From positions 112,555 to 176,554 of the forward strand of contig JBAZJT010000002.1 in assembly GCA_041651175.1 (NCBI GenBank): DNA of 64,000 bases, in the 5' to 3' direction. Each line of letters begins with the position of its first letter. Within the stretch, counting starts at the first letter, position 1. Below are positions 15,489 to 24,534 of the stretch, piece after piece. The position numbers and the translations under genes were made by a program. The stretch is from Elusimicrobiales bacterium. GTDB taxonomy: Bacteria > Elusimicrobiota > Elusimicrobia > Elusimicrobiales > Elusimicrobiaceae. Under the pieces are notes generated by a model. It did not search any database and was not told the origin of the DNA. It saw only the letters and a list, made by a program, of their open reading frames with translations.

Positions 15489-16406
15489 ATGAATAAAACC
15501 GCAGCCATCTCAACAGACTTGTCCCCCAATAGGCTTTATGGCAGAAATACAGGGTTTTGGCCCGCAGCGCAGCGGGGTGAGGCGCGCACACTACTGACGG
15601 GCGTGTGCAAGCCGAACACCGCGAAGCTGCGGGCCAAAAACCGAAATTTATGCCGTAAATGCTATTGGGGGACAAGTCTGATATGCGCTTTGTTTCTGCT
15701 GTCGGGCTGTGTGCGGCGGGATGACGGTTTCGTATACAGCGGCGCGGACGGAGCGGAGCCTGTCATCGTCTGGCAGCCTTCGCATCAGCGGGACACTTCC
15801 GAAAAAATAAACGAGGCGCTGGTCTGCAACGGCATAGCCGAAGCCGCCATGGCTGCCGCGCCGCATTACCGGGAATATAAGGTGTGGAGCTTCAACCGGA
15901 AAGGCCTTCACGACGGCTCCCGCGGAACAAATACCGCGCTGGCAGACACTTCCGCCGTTGTGGACGGCAAGAAATCCGGCTATGCGTGGGAACTGGAAAA
16001 GGCCAATTCCGTAAAGCCGCTTGTCTTTATCGCCATGCACAACAATAACGGCGCGGGCGCCAATGCCGTCTGGGGCTATATCCACGACGGCGACGCCATG
16101 GAAAGCGCCAACCGCGAGCTGGCCAAACTCATCACCGCGCGGATTTCCGCCGCCACCGGGCTTGCGGACCGCGGGGTTTTGCACGACAGCTCCACGGGCC
16201 GCAACGATTACCGCTGCGCCGCCACCGGCAGGCTGGCCTTCTACAGCATAGACGAGAATGTAAACTCCGCGCCGTACCGCGTGCTGCTTGAAATAGGCGA
16301 CGGCGACCTTGCCCCTGAATTTCTGGGAGACCCCGCCAATCAGCGCAAAATAGGCGAGGCGATAAAGCGCGGCCTGGCGGAGTTTCTGCGCTCCGCGCGG
16401 AGATGA
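15489..16406 (+). CDS. Amidase-like lipoprotein carrying an in-frame palindromic insertion
   Basis: Starts at 15489 after GAAGG. The first nine residues 'MNKTAAIST' are separated from 'LICALFLLSGC' by 55 residues encoded by a palindromic element (15515-15679, 165 bp, a multiple of three). Removing the element restores 'MNKTAAIST' joined to 'ICALFLLSGCVRR', a standard lipoprotein signal. The mature part resembles an N-acetylmuramoyl-L-alanine amidase (Amidase_3): 'IVWQPSHQRDTSEKINEA', 'PLVFIAMHNN' and 'RVLLEIGDGD' supply the His/Glu zinc-site pattern. It would act on peptidoglycan from the envelope. With the insertion the signal has a long basic N-region; whether export still works is unknown. 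The end overlaps the next gene by 4 bp. Confidence 0.7.
   Translation: MNKTAAISTDLSPNRLYGRNTGFWPAAQRGEARTLLTGVCKPNTAKLRAKNRNLCRKCYWGTSLICALFLLSGCVRRDDGFVYSGADGAEPVIVWQPSHQRDTSEKINEALVCNGIAEAAMAAAPHYREYKVWSFNRKGLHDGSRGTNTALADTSAVVDGKKSGYAWELEKANSVKPLVFIAMHNNNGAGANAVWGYIHDGDAMESANRELAKLITARISAATGLADRGVLHDSSTGRNDYRCAATGRLAFYSIDENVNSAPYRVLLEIGDGDLAPEFLGDPANQRKIGEAIKRGLAEFLRSARR
15515..15679. repeat. Palindromic element A, copy 1 (in-frame in a CDS)
   Basis: A 165-bp near-palindrome bounded by a perfect 18-bp inverted repeat (AGACTTGTCCCCCAATAG and its complement), with further pairing inward (GGCCCGCAGC/GCTGCGGGCC) and an inner GCACAC/GTGTGC hairpin. The same element occurs at 40015-40178. No stop codon occurs in the reading frame of the host gene, and the opposite strand is also open. 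Confidence 0.95.
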
Positions 16407-17572
16407 GCGCCTTCTGCCCCCATTTCGGCATTTGCGGCGGCTGTAAAACCCAGAATCTCGGCTATCCAGAACAACTGGAGCTAAAGCGCAAAATGCTGGC
16501 GGAGCTTTTTGCGCCGTTGTATCCGGGCGAAATAACGGTGGAGCCGTCTCCCCGCGTCCAGTTTTACCGCAACAAGATGGAATTCTCTTTCCTGCGGCAG
16601 GTGGCTGCCAAAAACGCCGACGGGAGTCTGGTTTTCGAGCAGGCTTTCGGCCTCAAGGCCGCGGGCCGCTGGGACAGGGCGGTGAATCTGGAGCGGTGCG
16701 ATATTTTCTCTCCCGGAGCCGGGACGCTGCTGCAATCGGCGCGGCGCTGGGCCGCCGAGTCCGGCGAGGAGTTTTACGACGCCAGAAAGCGCACCGGCTC
16801 GCTGCGACAGCTGCTGGTGCGGGAGGGCAAAAACTCCGGCGGTTTCATGGCGGTTCTTTTTTCGGCAAAGCCGCTCCGGGACGAGGCGGGTTTTGTCCGC
16901 GCGGTGCGGGAGGCCTATCCCGCTGCCTGCGTCCTGTGGGGGCTTAACGACGGAGTCGCCGACGTGGCGGCGGCAAAGGAACTCAAACTGCTTGCCGGAG
17001 AAGGTTTCCTGCGCGAGGAAATAGACGCGGGCAAACTGCTGGCGGCGCGCATTTCGCCGCGCTCGTTTTTCCAGACCAATACGGACGCTGCCGCCATGCT
17101 CTACCGGCTGGCGCGCGATATCGCGTGGCAGGCGCGCCCGCCAGCCGTCTACGATGTTTACGGCGGGGCCGGACTGTTCAGCCTGGCCTGCCGCGATTTT
17201 TGCGGCAAATGCGTTTGCGTGGAATTGTCGCCGGATTCCGTGGCGGACGGGCGGGCGAATGCTGAACTCAACGGGGCGGATATAGCTTTCATTGAATCCG
17301 CCGCGGAAGATTTCCTGCAGGCCCCGCCGGCGGATTTCGCGCAATCCCTGTGCGTGATAGACCCGCCGCGCGCGGGGCTGCATCCAAAAGCGGCGCAGGG
17401 GCTGCTCGAGTCCCGTCCGGCGCGGCTGCTGTATGTGTCGTGCAATCCGCGCGCGCTGGAGCGGGACCTTAAAATTCTCGCGCCCCGCTACAAAACGGAA
17501 TTCATACGCGCTTTCGACCTGTTCCCGCACACGGAGCATGTGGAAACCGCCGCATTGCTGCTGCCGGCATAG
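16403..17572 (+). CDS. 23S rRNA (uracil-5-)-methyltransferase family (RlmD/RumA-like)
   Basis: SAM-dependent RNA m5U methyltransferase of 389 residues. The N terminus 'CPHFGICGGCKTQNLGY' gives the Cys ligands of the 4Fe-4S cluster typical of RumA. The C-terminal Rossmann domain has 'VYDVYGGAGLFSL', 'VCVELSPDSV', 'VIDPPRAGLH' and the catalytic 'YVSCNPRALERD'. There is no clear N-terminal TRAM domain, so it resembles the shorter RumA-like group; the exact target uridine is not known. It overlaps the amidase-like gene by 4 bp. Confidence 0.9.
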   Translation: MSAFCPHFGICGGCKTQNLGYPEQLELKRKMLAELFAPLYPGEITVEPSPRVQFYRNKMEFSFLRQVAAKNADGSLVFEQAFGLKAAGRWDRAVNLERCDIFSPGAGTLLQSARRWAAESGEEFYDARKRTGSLRQLLVREGKNSGGFMAVLFSAKPLRDEAGFVRAVREAYPAACVLWGLNDGVADVAAAKELKLLAGEGFLREEIDAGKLLAARISPRSFFQTNTDAAAMLYRLARDIAWQARPPAVYDVYGGAGLFSLACRDFCGKCVCVELSPDSVADGRANAELNGADIAFIESAAEDFLQAPPADFAQSLCVIDPPRAGLHPKAAQGLLESRPARLLYVSCNPRALERDLKILAPRYKTEFIRAFDLFPHTEHVETAALLLPA

Positions 17573-17628
17573 AGCTTTCCCGGTTGCTTCTTCCGCGCTG
17601 TATAACGGGCGCGCGCGCCGGAATGCCC

Positions 17629-17657
17629 TTGACGGGTATACGTTTACATATTATGCT
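17629..17657 (+). promoter_or_regulatory. Promoter for TPR-Ser/Thr kinase
   Basis: TTGACG (17629-17634), 17-bp spacer, TATGCT (17652-17657), about 44 bp before the start codon at 17701. Confidence 0.55.
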
Positions 17658-17700
17658 TTTATAAGCCTGCTCCGTTGGAAGCGGGAAAAAGGTGTTTGGA

Positions 17701-19611
17701 ATGAATGCGGCTTTTGCGATATTATTTTGCGCGCTGAATCTCCGCGCCGTCTGGGCCTACTCCGAGCAATGCGAGGCCCTGGCCAAGGCGAAGATAGTTT
17801 CCTGCTGCGCGGACGGCTCCGGCCGGGACGATTGCATCAATGCCGCGCTGAAAGAGGTCGCCTGCATGGATTATGCCGGCGATGCCCGGTTGCGCGGCGT
17901 TCTTTCCGCTTACTATAACAAGCTCAAGGCCGAGGCGGAGCAGAATGTCAAGCCCGCGCAGCCGGCCCCGGCGGATTTGTTCGCGAAGCTCTCCAACGTC
18001 GTGTTCGTGAAGGGGCGCTATTCCCAGGCGCTGCGCGGAGCGCAGTCCGCCCTGACTGGCGCCGCGCCGGCCTCTCCCGCGGCGCGCGTTGCGGAAAAGC
18101 CGCATTCCCCCTCAACCGAGCAGTCCGCCGGGCCCGCGCCCGTTTCCCATGCCGATTACCAGAAATCGCTTGACCATGCCGCCAAGGCGGGCATAAAACT
18201 CGCCCTGAAGGATTATTCCGGGGCGCGCAGGGAGGCTTCCGCCGCCATAGACGCCGATCCCTCCAACCGCGCGGCATACCTGGTGCGGGCGCAGGCCTGC
18301 AATCACCTGCACCGTTACGAAGACGCGGAAAGCGACGCTTCTTTTGTGCTTAAAAGCGAGCCGCTCAACGCCACCGCCTATACCATCCGTTCCTGGGCCG
18401 CCGCGCAAAGGGGGGACGCCGCCGCCGCCCGCGCCGACGCGGACCGCGCCATACAGTCCGATCCCGGCATGGCCGAGGCGTATTACAACCGCGCCCGCGT
18501 CTCGGAAAAAACAGGCAATTACCGCCAGACGCTGGAGGATATGCGCGAGGCGTCCCGCATAGACAAGTCGTACCAGACGCGCTTCCGCTCCGCCGCGGTC
18601 AGGTACAAGACCCGCGCCGAGGGCTTTGATTTCACAAGCGCCGGACTCTCCGACGGGGCGGACCAGGTCCGTTCCGCGCCAGGCCCGCTGCACTGGAGAA
18701 GGCTTTACACGTTGATTGCCGCCCTCGCCGCCGGCGCGCTGATACTGATGCAGCTTGTAAAGGCGCTGCGCTCCCGGAGCGCGACCAGGGAGAGGGCGCC
18801 GTCCCCTTCCGCCGCGCCGCCGCTTTTCGTGAATCAGTTCGCGCTTGTGCGCAAAATCGGCGAAGGCGGCATGGGAGAGGTCTACGAGGGTTTTGACAAG
18901 ACGCTAAAGCGCAAGGTCGCCATAAAAAAGCTCAAAACAAGCGCCACCATTTCCGATGAATCGCGGGAGCAGCTGCTTAACGAGGCCCGCACCGTCGCCG
19001 TGCTGCGCCACCCCAATATCGTGGAGATATACTCGGTTTTTGAGGACAGCGGCAGCCTCTTCCTGGTGTTTGAATACGTGGAGGGCATGACGCTGGACGC
19101 CCTGCTGGAGCGCGACGGGCGCCTCCCGCTGGACGAGGCCGTAAAAATATTCAGGCCCATATGCCGCGCGCTGGACTACGCGCACGAGAACAGCATCATA
19201 CACCGCGATCTCAAGCCCGGGAACATAATGATTTCCTCCTCCGGCGTGGTAAAGGTGATGGATTTCGGCGTGGCCCGCCAGCTGGACGCCCGCCGGGGGG
19301 AGAAAACCTGCTCCGGCACTCCGGCCTACATGTCGCCGGAGCAGCGCGCGGGCGCGGTAAGCAGGGAATCCGATATTTATTCGCTGGGCATTTGCCTCTA
19401 CGAGACTCTTACCGGCCATCTGCCCTCCGATTTGCAGGGATTTGACCCGGCGCGCAACAGGATAACGCCGCCGTCGTCGGTGGCGCCCTTCCTGCCGCCG
19501 GAGGCCGACAGGCTGCTGGAATCCGCGCTGGACCCGGACCCGGAAGCCAGGATTTCATCGGCCTCCCAGTTCTGGGCAATGCTTGAAGCGGTAAAACAAC
19601 AGGAGGCATGA
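17701..19611 (+). CDS. Exported TPR protein with cytoplasmic Ser/Thr kinase domain
   Basis: About 636 residues. Order: signal-like N terminus ('FAILFCALNLRAVWA'); Cys-containing region (20-70); TPR units at about 160-300 ('YYNRARVSEKTGNYRQTLED'); one transmembrane helix near 340 ('LYTLIAALAAGALILMQLV'); then a Hanks-type kinase. Kinase motifs are 'IGEGGMGEVYEG', the Lys in 'VAIKKLK', 'IIHRDLKPGNIM', 'VMDFGVA' and 'GTPAYMSPEQ'. TPRs outside and kinase inside (or the reverse) would link envelope binding to phosphorylation. ATG 17701 follows AAGGTG; an in-frame GTG lies at 17692. It directly precedes gltX. Confidence 0.85.
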   Translation: MNAAFAILFCALNLRAVWAYSEQCEALAKAKIVSCCADGSGRDDCINAALKEVACMDYAGDARLRGVLSAYYNKLKAEAEQNVKPAQPAPADLFAKLSNVVFVKGRYSQALRGAQSALTGAAPASPAARVAEKPHSPSTEQSAGPAPVSHADYQKSLDHAAKAGIKLALKDYSGARREASAAIDADPSNRAAYLVRAQACNHLHRYEDAESDASFVLKSEPLNATAYTIRSWAAAQRGDAAAARADADRAIQSDPGMAEAYYNRARVSEKTGNYRQTLEDMREASRIDKSYQTRFRSAAVRYKTRAEGFDFTSAGLSDGADQVRSAPGPLHWRRLYTLIAALAAGALILMQLVKALRSRSATRERAPSPSAAPPLFVNQFALVRKIGEGGMGEVYEGFDKTLKRKVAIKKLKTSATISDESREQLLNEARTVAVLRHPNIVEIYSVFEDSGSLFLVFEYVEGMTLDALLERDGRLPLDEAVKIFRPICRALDYAHENSIIHRDLKPGNIMISSSGVVKVMDFGVARQLDARRGEKTCSGTPAYMSPEQRAGAVSRESDIYSLGICLYETLTGHLPSDLQGFDPARNRITPPSSVAPFLPPEADRLLESALDPDPEARISSASQFWAMLEAVKQQEA

Positions 19612-19613
19612 CA

Positions 19614-21080
19614 ATGCCAGGCATAAGAGTAAGATTCGCGCCGTCTCCGACGGGGCATCTCCATATCGGCGGCGCGCGCACCGCGCTGTTCAACTATCTG
19701 TTCGCGCGCCAGACCAAAGGAACCTTCATTCTGCGCATAGAGGACACCGACGAGCTGCGTTCCACCGATGAATCCACCAGGGCGATTTTCCACGCCATGA
19801 ACTGGCTGGGGCTGGACTGGGACGAGGGGCCCCTGCCCGGCGGCGGCGAAAAAGGCCCACACGGCCCCTATTTTCAGAGCGAGCGCGCCGCAAAGGGCAT
19901 ATACAAGCAATACGCCGACAAGCTGATTGCGCAGGGCATGGCCTATCACTGCTACTGCACGCCGGAGGAGCTTGAGGAGGCCCGCCGCCGCGCCCAGCTG
20001 GAAAAACGCCCGCCGAAATACGAGGGGATCTGCCGCCATCTCACCGAAAGCCGCAGGCGCGAGCTGGAGGCCCAGGGCCGCAAGCCGGTGGTGCGCTTCA
20101 GAATGCCCGACGAAGGCGCTACTTCCTGGAACGACCTTATCCGCGGCGAGGTGAAATTTGAAAACCGGCTGCTTTATGATTTCGTGATGGTGAAGGCCTC
20201 CGGCTATCCGACCTACAATTTCGCCTGCGTGGTAGACGACCATCTGATGGAGATGAGCCATATCATCCGCGGCGACGACCATATTTCCAACACCCCGCTG
20301 CAGGTGCTGCTTTACAAGACGCTGGGCTGGCCCCTGCCGGAAATCGCGCACCTGTCCATGATACACGGCCCCGACGGCACCAAGCTTTCCAAGCGGCACG
20401 GCCACACCAGCGTCGCCGAATACGAGAGCGCGGGCTATCTGCCGGACGCGGTCAAGAACTATCTCGCGCTGCTGGGCTGGTCCACGCCGGACAGCCAGCA
20501 GATTTTCGCGCCGGGCGAACTGATAGAGAAGTTCAGCTTCTCCGGCTGTCAGAAGAACCCGGCGATGTTTGACCCGGTCAAGTTCAAATGGATGAACGGC
20601 GAGTATATACGCCAGCTCGGGCCGGACAGGCTGGCCGAGGCGGCGCTGCCTTTCCTTGACGCCGCCGGAGTGGGAAAGGGGGCGGACCGGGAGACGCTCA
20701 AGCGGGTTATTCTGCTGGAGCAGGAAAAATACAAGCTGCTTGGCGAAATACCCGCTCTGGTGGATTTTTTCTTCACCGAGCCGCCGGTTTACGACCCGAA
20801 GGCCGTGGAGAAAGTGCTTAAAAAACCCGGCGCGCGCAAGATCATAGAGGACATGCGCGCCCGCTATCTGGCGCTGCCGGAATTTTCGGAAGCCGCGCTT
20901 GAAAAGGCCGCGCGCGACTACGCAGCCGAGGCCGGCATCAAGGCCGGGCAGGTGTTTCACCCTTTGCGGGTCAGCGCCAGCGGCAGGACGGATGGGCCCA
21001 CGTTGTTTAAGATGCTTGAATATCTGGGCAGGGAGGCCGTGGCAAAGCGGATGCAGAACGCGCTGCCGCTTTGCGATTGA
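19614..21080 (+). CDS. gltX: Glutamyl-tRNA synthetase
   Basis: Class I aminoacyl-tRNA synthetase charging tRNA-Glu. HIGH-type motif in 'FAPSPTGHLHIGGARTA', KMSKS-type motif in 'GTKLSKRHGHTSV', and the C-terminal anticodon-binding region. About 488 residues, as expected. The ATG at 19614 lies 7 nt after GGAGG; an ATG at 19608 would be only 1 nt from it, so 19614 is preferred. It begins 2 bp after the kinase stop codon. Confidence 0.97.
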   Translation: MPGIRVRFAPSPTGHLHIGGARTALFNYLFARQTKGTFILRIEDTDELRSTDESTRAIFHAMNWLGLDWDEGPLPGGGEKGPHGPYFQSERAAKGIYKQYADKLIAQGMAYHCYCTPEELEEARRRAQLEKRPPKYEGICRHLTESRRRELEAQGRKPVVRFRMPDEGATSWNDLIRGEVKFENRLLYDFVMVKASGYPTYNFACVVDDHLMEMSHIIRGDDHISNTPLQVLLYKTLGWPLPEIAHLSMIHGPDGTKLSKRHGHTSVAEYESAGYLPDAVKNYLALLGWSTPDSQQIFAPGELIEKFSFSGCQKNPAMFDPVKFKWMNGEYIRQLGPDRLAEAALPFLDAAGVGKGADRETLKRVILLEQEKYKLLGEIPALVDFFFTEPPVYDPKAVEKVLKKPGARKIIEDMRARYLALPEFSEAALEKAARDYAAEAGIKAGQVFHPLRVSASGRTDGPTLFKMLEYLGREAVAKRMQNALPLCD

Positions 21081-21087
21081 ACTGAAA

Positions 21088-23325
21088 ATGGCTGACGAGA
21101 CTAAATACTGGCTTTACCAGGACGGCGAGATAGAAGGCCCCTTTGACTCTCAGGAGCTTTCCGTCCAGCCGGATTTCTGCCCAGCCAGTCTCGTCTGCCA
21201 GGACAACGGCTCCGGCGAGCCGTGCGGCCAGTGGCGCATGGCCTCTTCCGCGCCGGGGCTGGCCGAAGAGGCCGCCATGCTGCGCGACTGGACCCGCCGC
21301 CATGCGCCGGAGGAGAGCCGGCCCGCCGGGGAGGCCGGTCCGCCGCCCGGGGGGCAGGAACTGGCGTCGTTCCTGAAAACTTTCGGTTTCACCGAGGATG
21401 ACATAGCCAGGGCGGCTGATTTCGCCGTGGAAAAACCCGATTTGCCCGCGCAGTCCGCGGGACAAGCCGCGGCAAAGGCGGCGCCGGTTCCGCTTTCGCG
21501 CGCCGTCGGCGCGGCAAAGCCCGCGCAGCAGCCTAAATTCCTGGGCCAGGCCGAGCCGGAATGGATAGCGCAGCTTGAACTTAACGAGAAGCTGCAGACT
21601 CTTGCCGGGGATTCCGCCCGTTTTGCCGCGCTGGCCGATTACGGCGGAGTTCAGCCCGCCGTGGAGGATTTGGAGGAGGATGCCGGATACGCGGAAGATG
21701 AGGAGGAGGAAGAAGCGCCTCCCTCTTCCCGTTCAAGACGCGCGGCAAAGCGCAGGGGCCGCAAAGCCTCCCGCCGCAGGCGCAGGGAGGAGGAGCCGGA
21801 AGAGGAATTTCCACAGCAGTTTCCGGGGCCTGCCGCCGCTTACGGCCTGCCGCCGTTTCCCGCTGCGCCTGAAGCCGCGCCCGCAGCCGCGCGGCAGGAG
21901 GAGCTCCCGGACGTCAGTGAGGAGATTATCCCTCCGCCAAATTCCGAATTTGAAAATTTCACCGGCCTGCCGCCCATGCCGGCTCCCGAACCGGTCGTCG
22001 CGCCGCAGCCTGCCCCGGCTTCGGCACGGGAGACGTCCACTACCGACAAAAGCGATATAACCGCCCCGCTGGAAAGCGATCACCGGCCCCTGCCGGACAC
22101 GGGCAATATACCGGAAATAAATATCGCTCCCACGGCGGATCGCATAAACCCCGATGCTTTTGGGGCGCAGAAGGCGACTTCAGTCGGGCTGGAGGATGCC
22201 CAGGGAAAAGCCAGGGTAACCGGCATAGACACGGCAGGCGCTCAGGATGGGCAAAACCGCAAAACCAACGAAACCATGCAGGTCGCCTCGGCGCTGGACG
22301 CCATGGGCGTTCGCGGCGATGGGAAAACCACTGCCCTGGGGCCGGATACCGGGTCGGGACTGTTCAAGGCCGCAATGCCGGACAAGCAGCAGCCCACGCA
22401 GCAGGGGGCGTCCTATACCATGAAGGTCGGCGCCATTATGGACGCCACCGGAATCAAGTCCACGCAGGTGTCCAATTCTGCAACCGTTTCCGGCGGCGCG
22501 GCTGCGCTGCAGGGCATGCCGTCGCCAACAATCGCCACCGTGGATTTGACGCGGGCCGCCGCCACAGCGTCCAAACAGTCCGTTTTCAAGCGGAGGAAGC
22601 TGATAATAATAACAGCGGCGGCGGCGCTGGCGTTGTTTGTGATAGTGGTGTTTCTGTATCTGTTCAAAGGCGGTTCCAAGCCGCCGGCGAACAAAGATGC
22701 CGCCCAGAGCCAGCCGCAGGCGGATGCCGGCGCCGCCCAGCAGGCGGGCGCGTCAGCGCCGCAGCAGACCGCGGCGGCGATAGGCATAGTCAAAAATTAC
22801 CAGCTTGGCGGGGGGCGCGGCACCATAAGCGAATGGCTGCGCAACTCATACATGGGCGGTCAGGAGAGCTGGAGCGCCACCCATTTGCACGGATCGGATT
22901 ACGTTGTTTCCTACAAATTCACGCAGCAGCGGCTTGAGCCGGTGGTGTACGAGTTCGATGTGAATGTGCAGACCGGGAAAATCGTGCGCGGGATAAACAA
23001 TGCCGCGGTGTCGCTGCTGGCCAATCAGTCCGCCGCGGCGCAATTCGGCGCGACGCCGGGGCGGCAGCCGCAGCAGTTTTTCACCACAAAACCCGGGCAG
23101 CAGACTTCCTCCGTGCTGCCGTCCGTGGCGTTGCCTGCGGTAGAGGCGCCGCCGCCGGCTGCGCCCGCGCCCAGTCAGCCGCCTAAAAAGAAGAAAGCTG
23201 TCAGGAAAAAAGCTCCGCAACCCAGAAAGGACGAGGTGGAGCTGCTTCCTTTGCCGCCAGATCCGAGGGGTAAAAAGAAGAAATCCGGCTCGTTTGCCCC
23301 CATGGACTTTGACCCGGATTTCTGA
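21088..23325 (+). CDS. GYF-like domain membrane protein with long disordered region
   Basis: About 745 residues. N terminus 'YWLYQDGEIEGPFDSQEL' matches the bacterial GYF_2 domain. A long low-complexity region rich in Pro, Ala and Glu follows (acidic run near 205-215, Arg/Lys run near 220-235). One transmembrane helix sits at about 508-528 ('IIITAAAALALFVIVVFLYL'), then a compact domain ('GTISEWLRNSYMGGQESWSA' with 'YKFTQQRLEPVVYEFDV') and a Lys/Pro-rich tail. It lies 7 bp after gltX. It may be a scaffold across the inner membrane; function unknown. The upstream frame overlapping gltX is not part of the gene. Confidence 0.75.
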   Translation: MADETKYWLYQDGEIEGPFDSQELSVQPDFCPASLVCQDNGSGEPCGQWRMASSAPGLAEEAAMLRDWTRRHAPEESRPAGEAGPPPGGQELASFLKTFGFTEDDIARAADFAVEKPDLPAQSAGQAAAKAAPVPLSRAVGAAKPAQQPKFLGQAEPEWIAQLELNEKLQTLAGDSARFAALADYGGVQPAVEDLEEDAGYAEDEEEEEAPPSSRSRRAAKRRGRKASRRRRREEEPEEEFPQQFPGPAAAYGLPPFPAAPEAAPAAARQEELPDVSEEIIPPPNSEFENFTGLPPMPAPEPVVAPQPAPASARETSTTDKSDITAPLESDHRPLPDTGNIPEINIAPTADRINPDAFGAQKATSVGLEDAQGKARVTGIDTAGAQDGQNRKTNETMQVASALDAMGVRGDGKTTALGPDTGSGLFKAAMPDKQQPTQQGASYTMKVGAIMDATGIKSTQVSNSATVSGGAAALQGMPSPTIATVDLTRAAATASKQSVFKRRKLIIITAAAALALFVIVVFLYLFKGGSKPPANKDAAQSQPQADAGAAQQAGASAPQQTAAAIGIVKNYQLGGGRGTISEWLRNSYMGGQESWSATHLHGSDYVVSYKFTQQRLEPVVYEFDVNVQTGKIVRGINNAAVSLLANQSAAAQFGATPGRQPQQFFTTKPGQQTSSVLPSVALPAVEAPPPAAPAPSQPPKKKKAVRKKAPQPRKDEVELLPLPPDPRGKKKKSGSFAPMDFDPDF

Positions 23326-23342
23326 CGGCGGGGCGGTGTTTG

Positions 23343-23371
23343 CCGCCTGCGCTTTCCAGCGCCGCAGGCGG
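23343..23371. terminator. Hairpin between convergent genes
   Basis: CCGCCTGCG (23343-23351) pairs with CGCAGGCGG (23363-23371). It lies between the GYF-like gene and the end of tdh. No T-run, so the terminator role is inferred from position. Confidence 0.5.
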
Positions 23372-23376
23372 TTCCG

Positions 23377-24408
23377 CTACACGGACGTCCAGTCCAGTAT
23401 TATTTTCCCCGACTGGCCGGAACACATCAGTTCAAATGCCTCCCGGTAATCCTTCATCGGGAAGCGGTGGGTGATTACGGGTTTTATGTCCAGCCCGCTT
23501 TGCAGCATGGCCGTCATTTTATACCAGGTTTCAAACATTTCCCTGCCGTATATGCATTTGAGCCGCAGGCCCTTGAATATCATCTGGCCCCAGGGGATTT
23601 GGGTGTTGTCTGGCAGAATGCCAAGCAGCGCTATTTTGCCTCCCATGCGGGTGGCGCCCAGCATGTCGTTGAAAGCCGCCGGGCTGCCGGACATTTCCAT
23701 GCCTATGTCAAACCCCTCCGTCATTTTCAACTCGCGCATGACCTCTTCCAGCGTCTGCCTGCGCGCGTCCACGACCTTTTCCACGCCCAGCTTTTTCGCC
23801 AGCGCCAGCCGGTAGTCGCTTATATCGGTGATGACCACATGTCTTGCGCCTATGTGCCGCGCTATGGCGGCGGCCATTATGCCTATGGGGCCTGCGCCGG
23901 TTATAAGCACGTCTTCGCCCACCACATCATGGGAAAGCGCCGTGTGCGCGGCATTGCCGAACGGGTCGAAAATGGCGGCCTCGTCGTCGGAAATGTCGTC
24001 GGGCAGGGGGAATACGTTGCCGGCGGGCATCGCCAGGTATTGCGCGAAACAGCCGGGGCGGTTCACACCGGTGCCTTTGGTGTTGATGCACAAATGCCGC
24101 TGTCCGGCGCGGCAGTTGCGGCAGTGGCCGCAGACTATATGCCCCTCGCCGGAAACGCGTTGTCCCACGGAGAGGCCGCGCACGGCTTTGCCCAGGGCGG
24201 CCACCTCGCCGGCGAATTCGTGGCCCACGTGCATGGGGACTGGAATGGTTTTCTTTGCCCAGTCGTTCCACTCGTAAATATGGGCGTCGGTGCCGCAGAT
24301 TGCGGTTTTTCTTATTTTAATAAGGACTTCGGTTTCACTTATTTGAGGCTCCGGCACGTCTTCCAGCCAGATGCCGCGTTCGGATCTGCTTTTGACAAGA
24401 GCTTTCAT
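23377..24408 (-). CDS. tdh: L-threonine 3-dehydrogenase
   Basis: Zinc-dependent NAD+ medium-chain dehydrogenase converting threonine to 2-amino-3-oxobutyrate. Catalytic zinc region 'TAICGTDAHIYEWN' and 'HVGHEFAGEV', structural zinc Cys set 'CGHCRNCRAGQRHLC', Rossmann motif 'ITGAGPIGIMAAAIA', and 'PFGNAAHTAL'. The 343 residues and overall pattern match Tdh. Single gene; the partner kbl is not nearby. Confidence 0.95.
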   Translation of the reverse strand: MKALVKSRSERGIWLEDVPEPQISETEVLIKIRKTAICGTDAHIYEWNDWAKKTIPVPMHVGHEFAGEVAALGKAVRGLSVGQRVSGEGHIVCGHCRNCRAGQRHLCINTKGTGVNRPGCFAQYLAMPAGNVFPLPDDISDDEAAIFDPFGNAAHTALSHDVVGEDVLITGAGPIGIMAAAIARHIGARHVVITDISDYRLALAKKLGVEKVVDARRQTLEEVMRELKMTEGFDIGMEMSGSPAAFNDMLGATRMGGKIALLGILPDNTQIPWGQMIFKGLRLKCIYGREMFETWYKMTAMLQSGLDIKPVITHRFPMKDYREAFELMCSGQSGKIILDWTSV

Positions 24409-24483
24409 GCCGCAATTTTAGCAAATTGGGACCATTTGCCCCTTGCGGAAAATGCAAACAGGGGCTATGCTACGCCCATATCT

Positions 24484-24512
24484 GCCGTGCGAAACACGGC
24501 AAAAGCGCCGTG
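24484..24512 (+). promoter_or_regulatory. Possible alternative-pairing leader
   Basis: CACGGC at 24495-24500 can pair with GCCGTG upstream (24484-24489) or with a second GCCGTG downstream (24507-24512), just before the GGAAGGAGG of the Gly-rich protein. Two exclusive hairpins could gate ribosome access. Seen only as base pairing. Confidence 0.3.
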
Positions 24513-24534
24513 CTTCGCCCGGAAGGAGGCTGGA

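Noticed and set aside
15487..15675. Minus-strand peptide within element A as a gene
   Set aside because: It mirrors the plus-strand peptide because the element is palindromic; no start signals are present.
23467..24534. Upstream extension of the Gly-rich protein frame
   Set aside because: It is antisense to tdh; the signal peptide and ribosome site fix the start at 24535.
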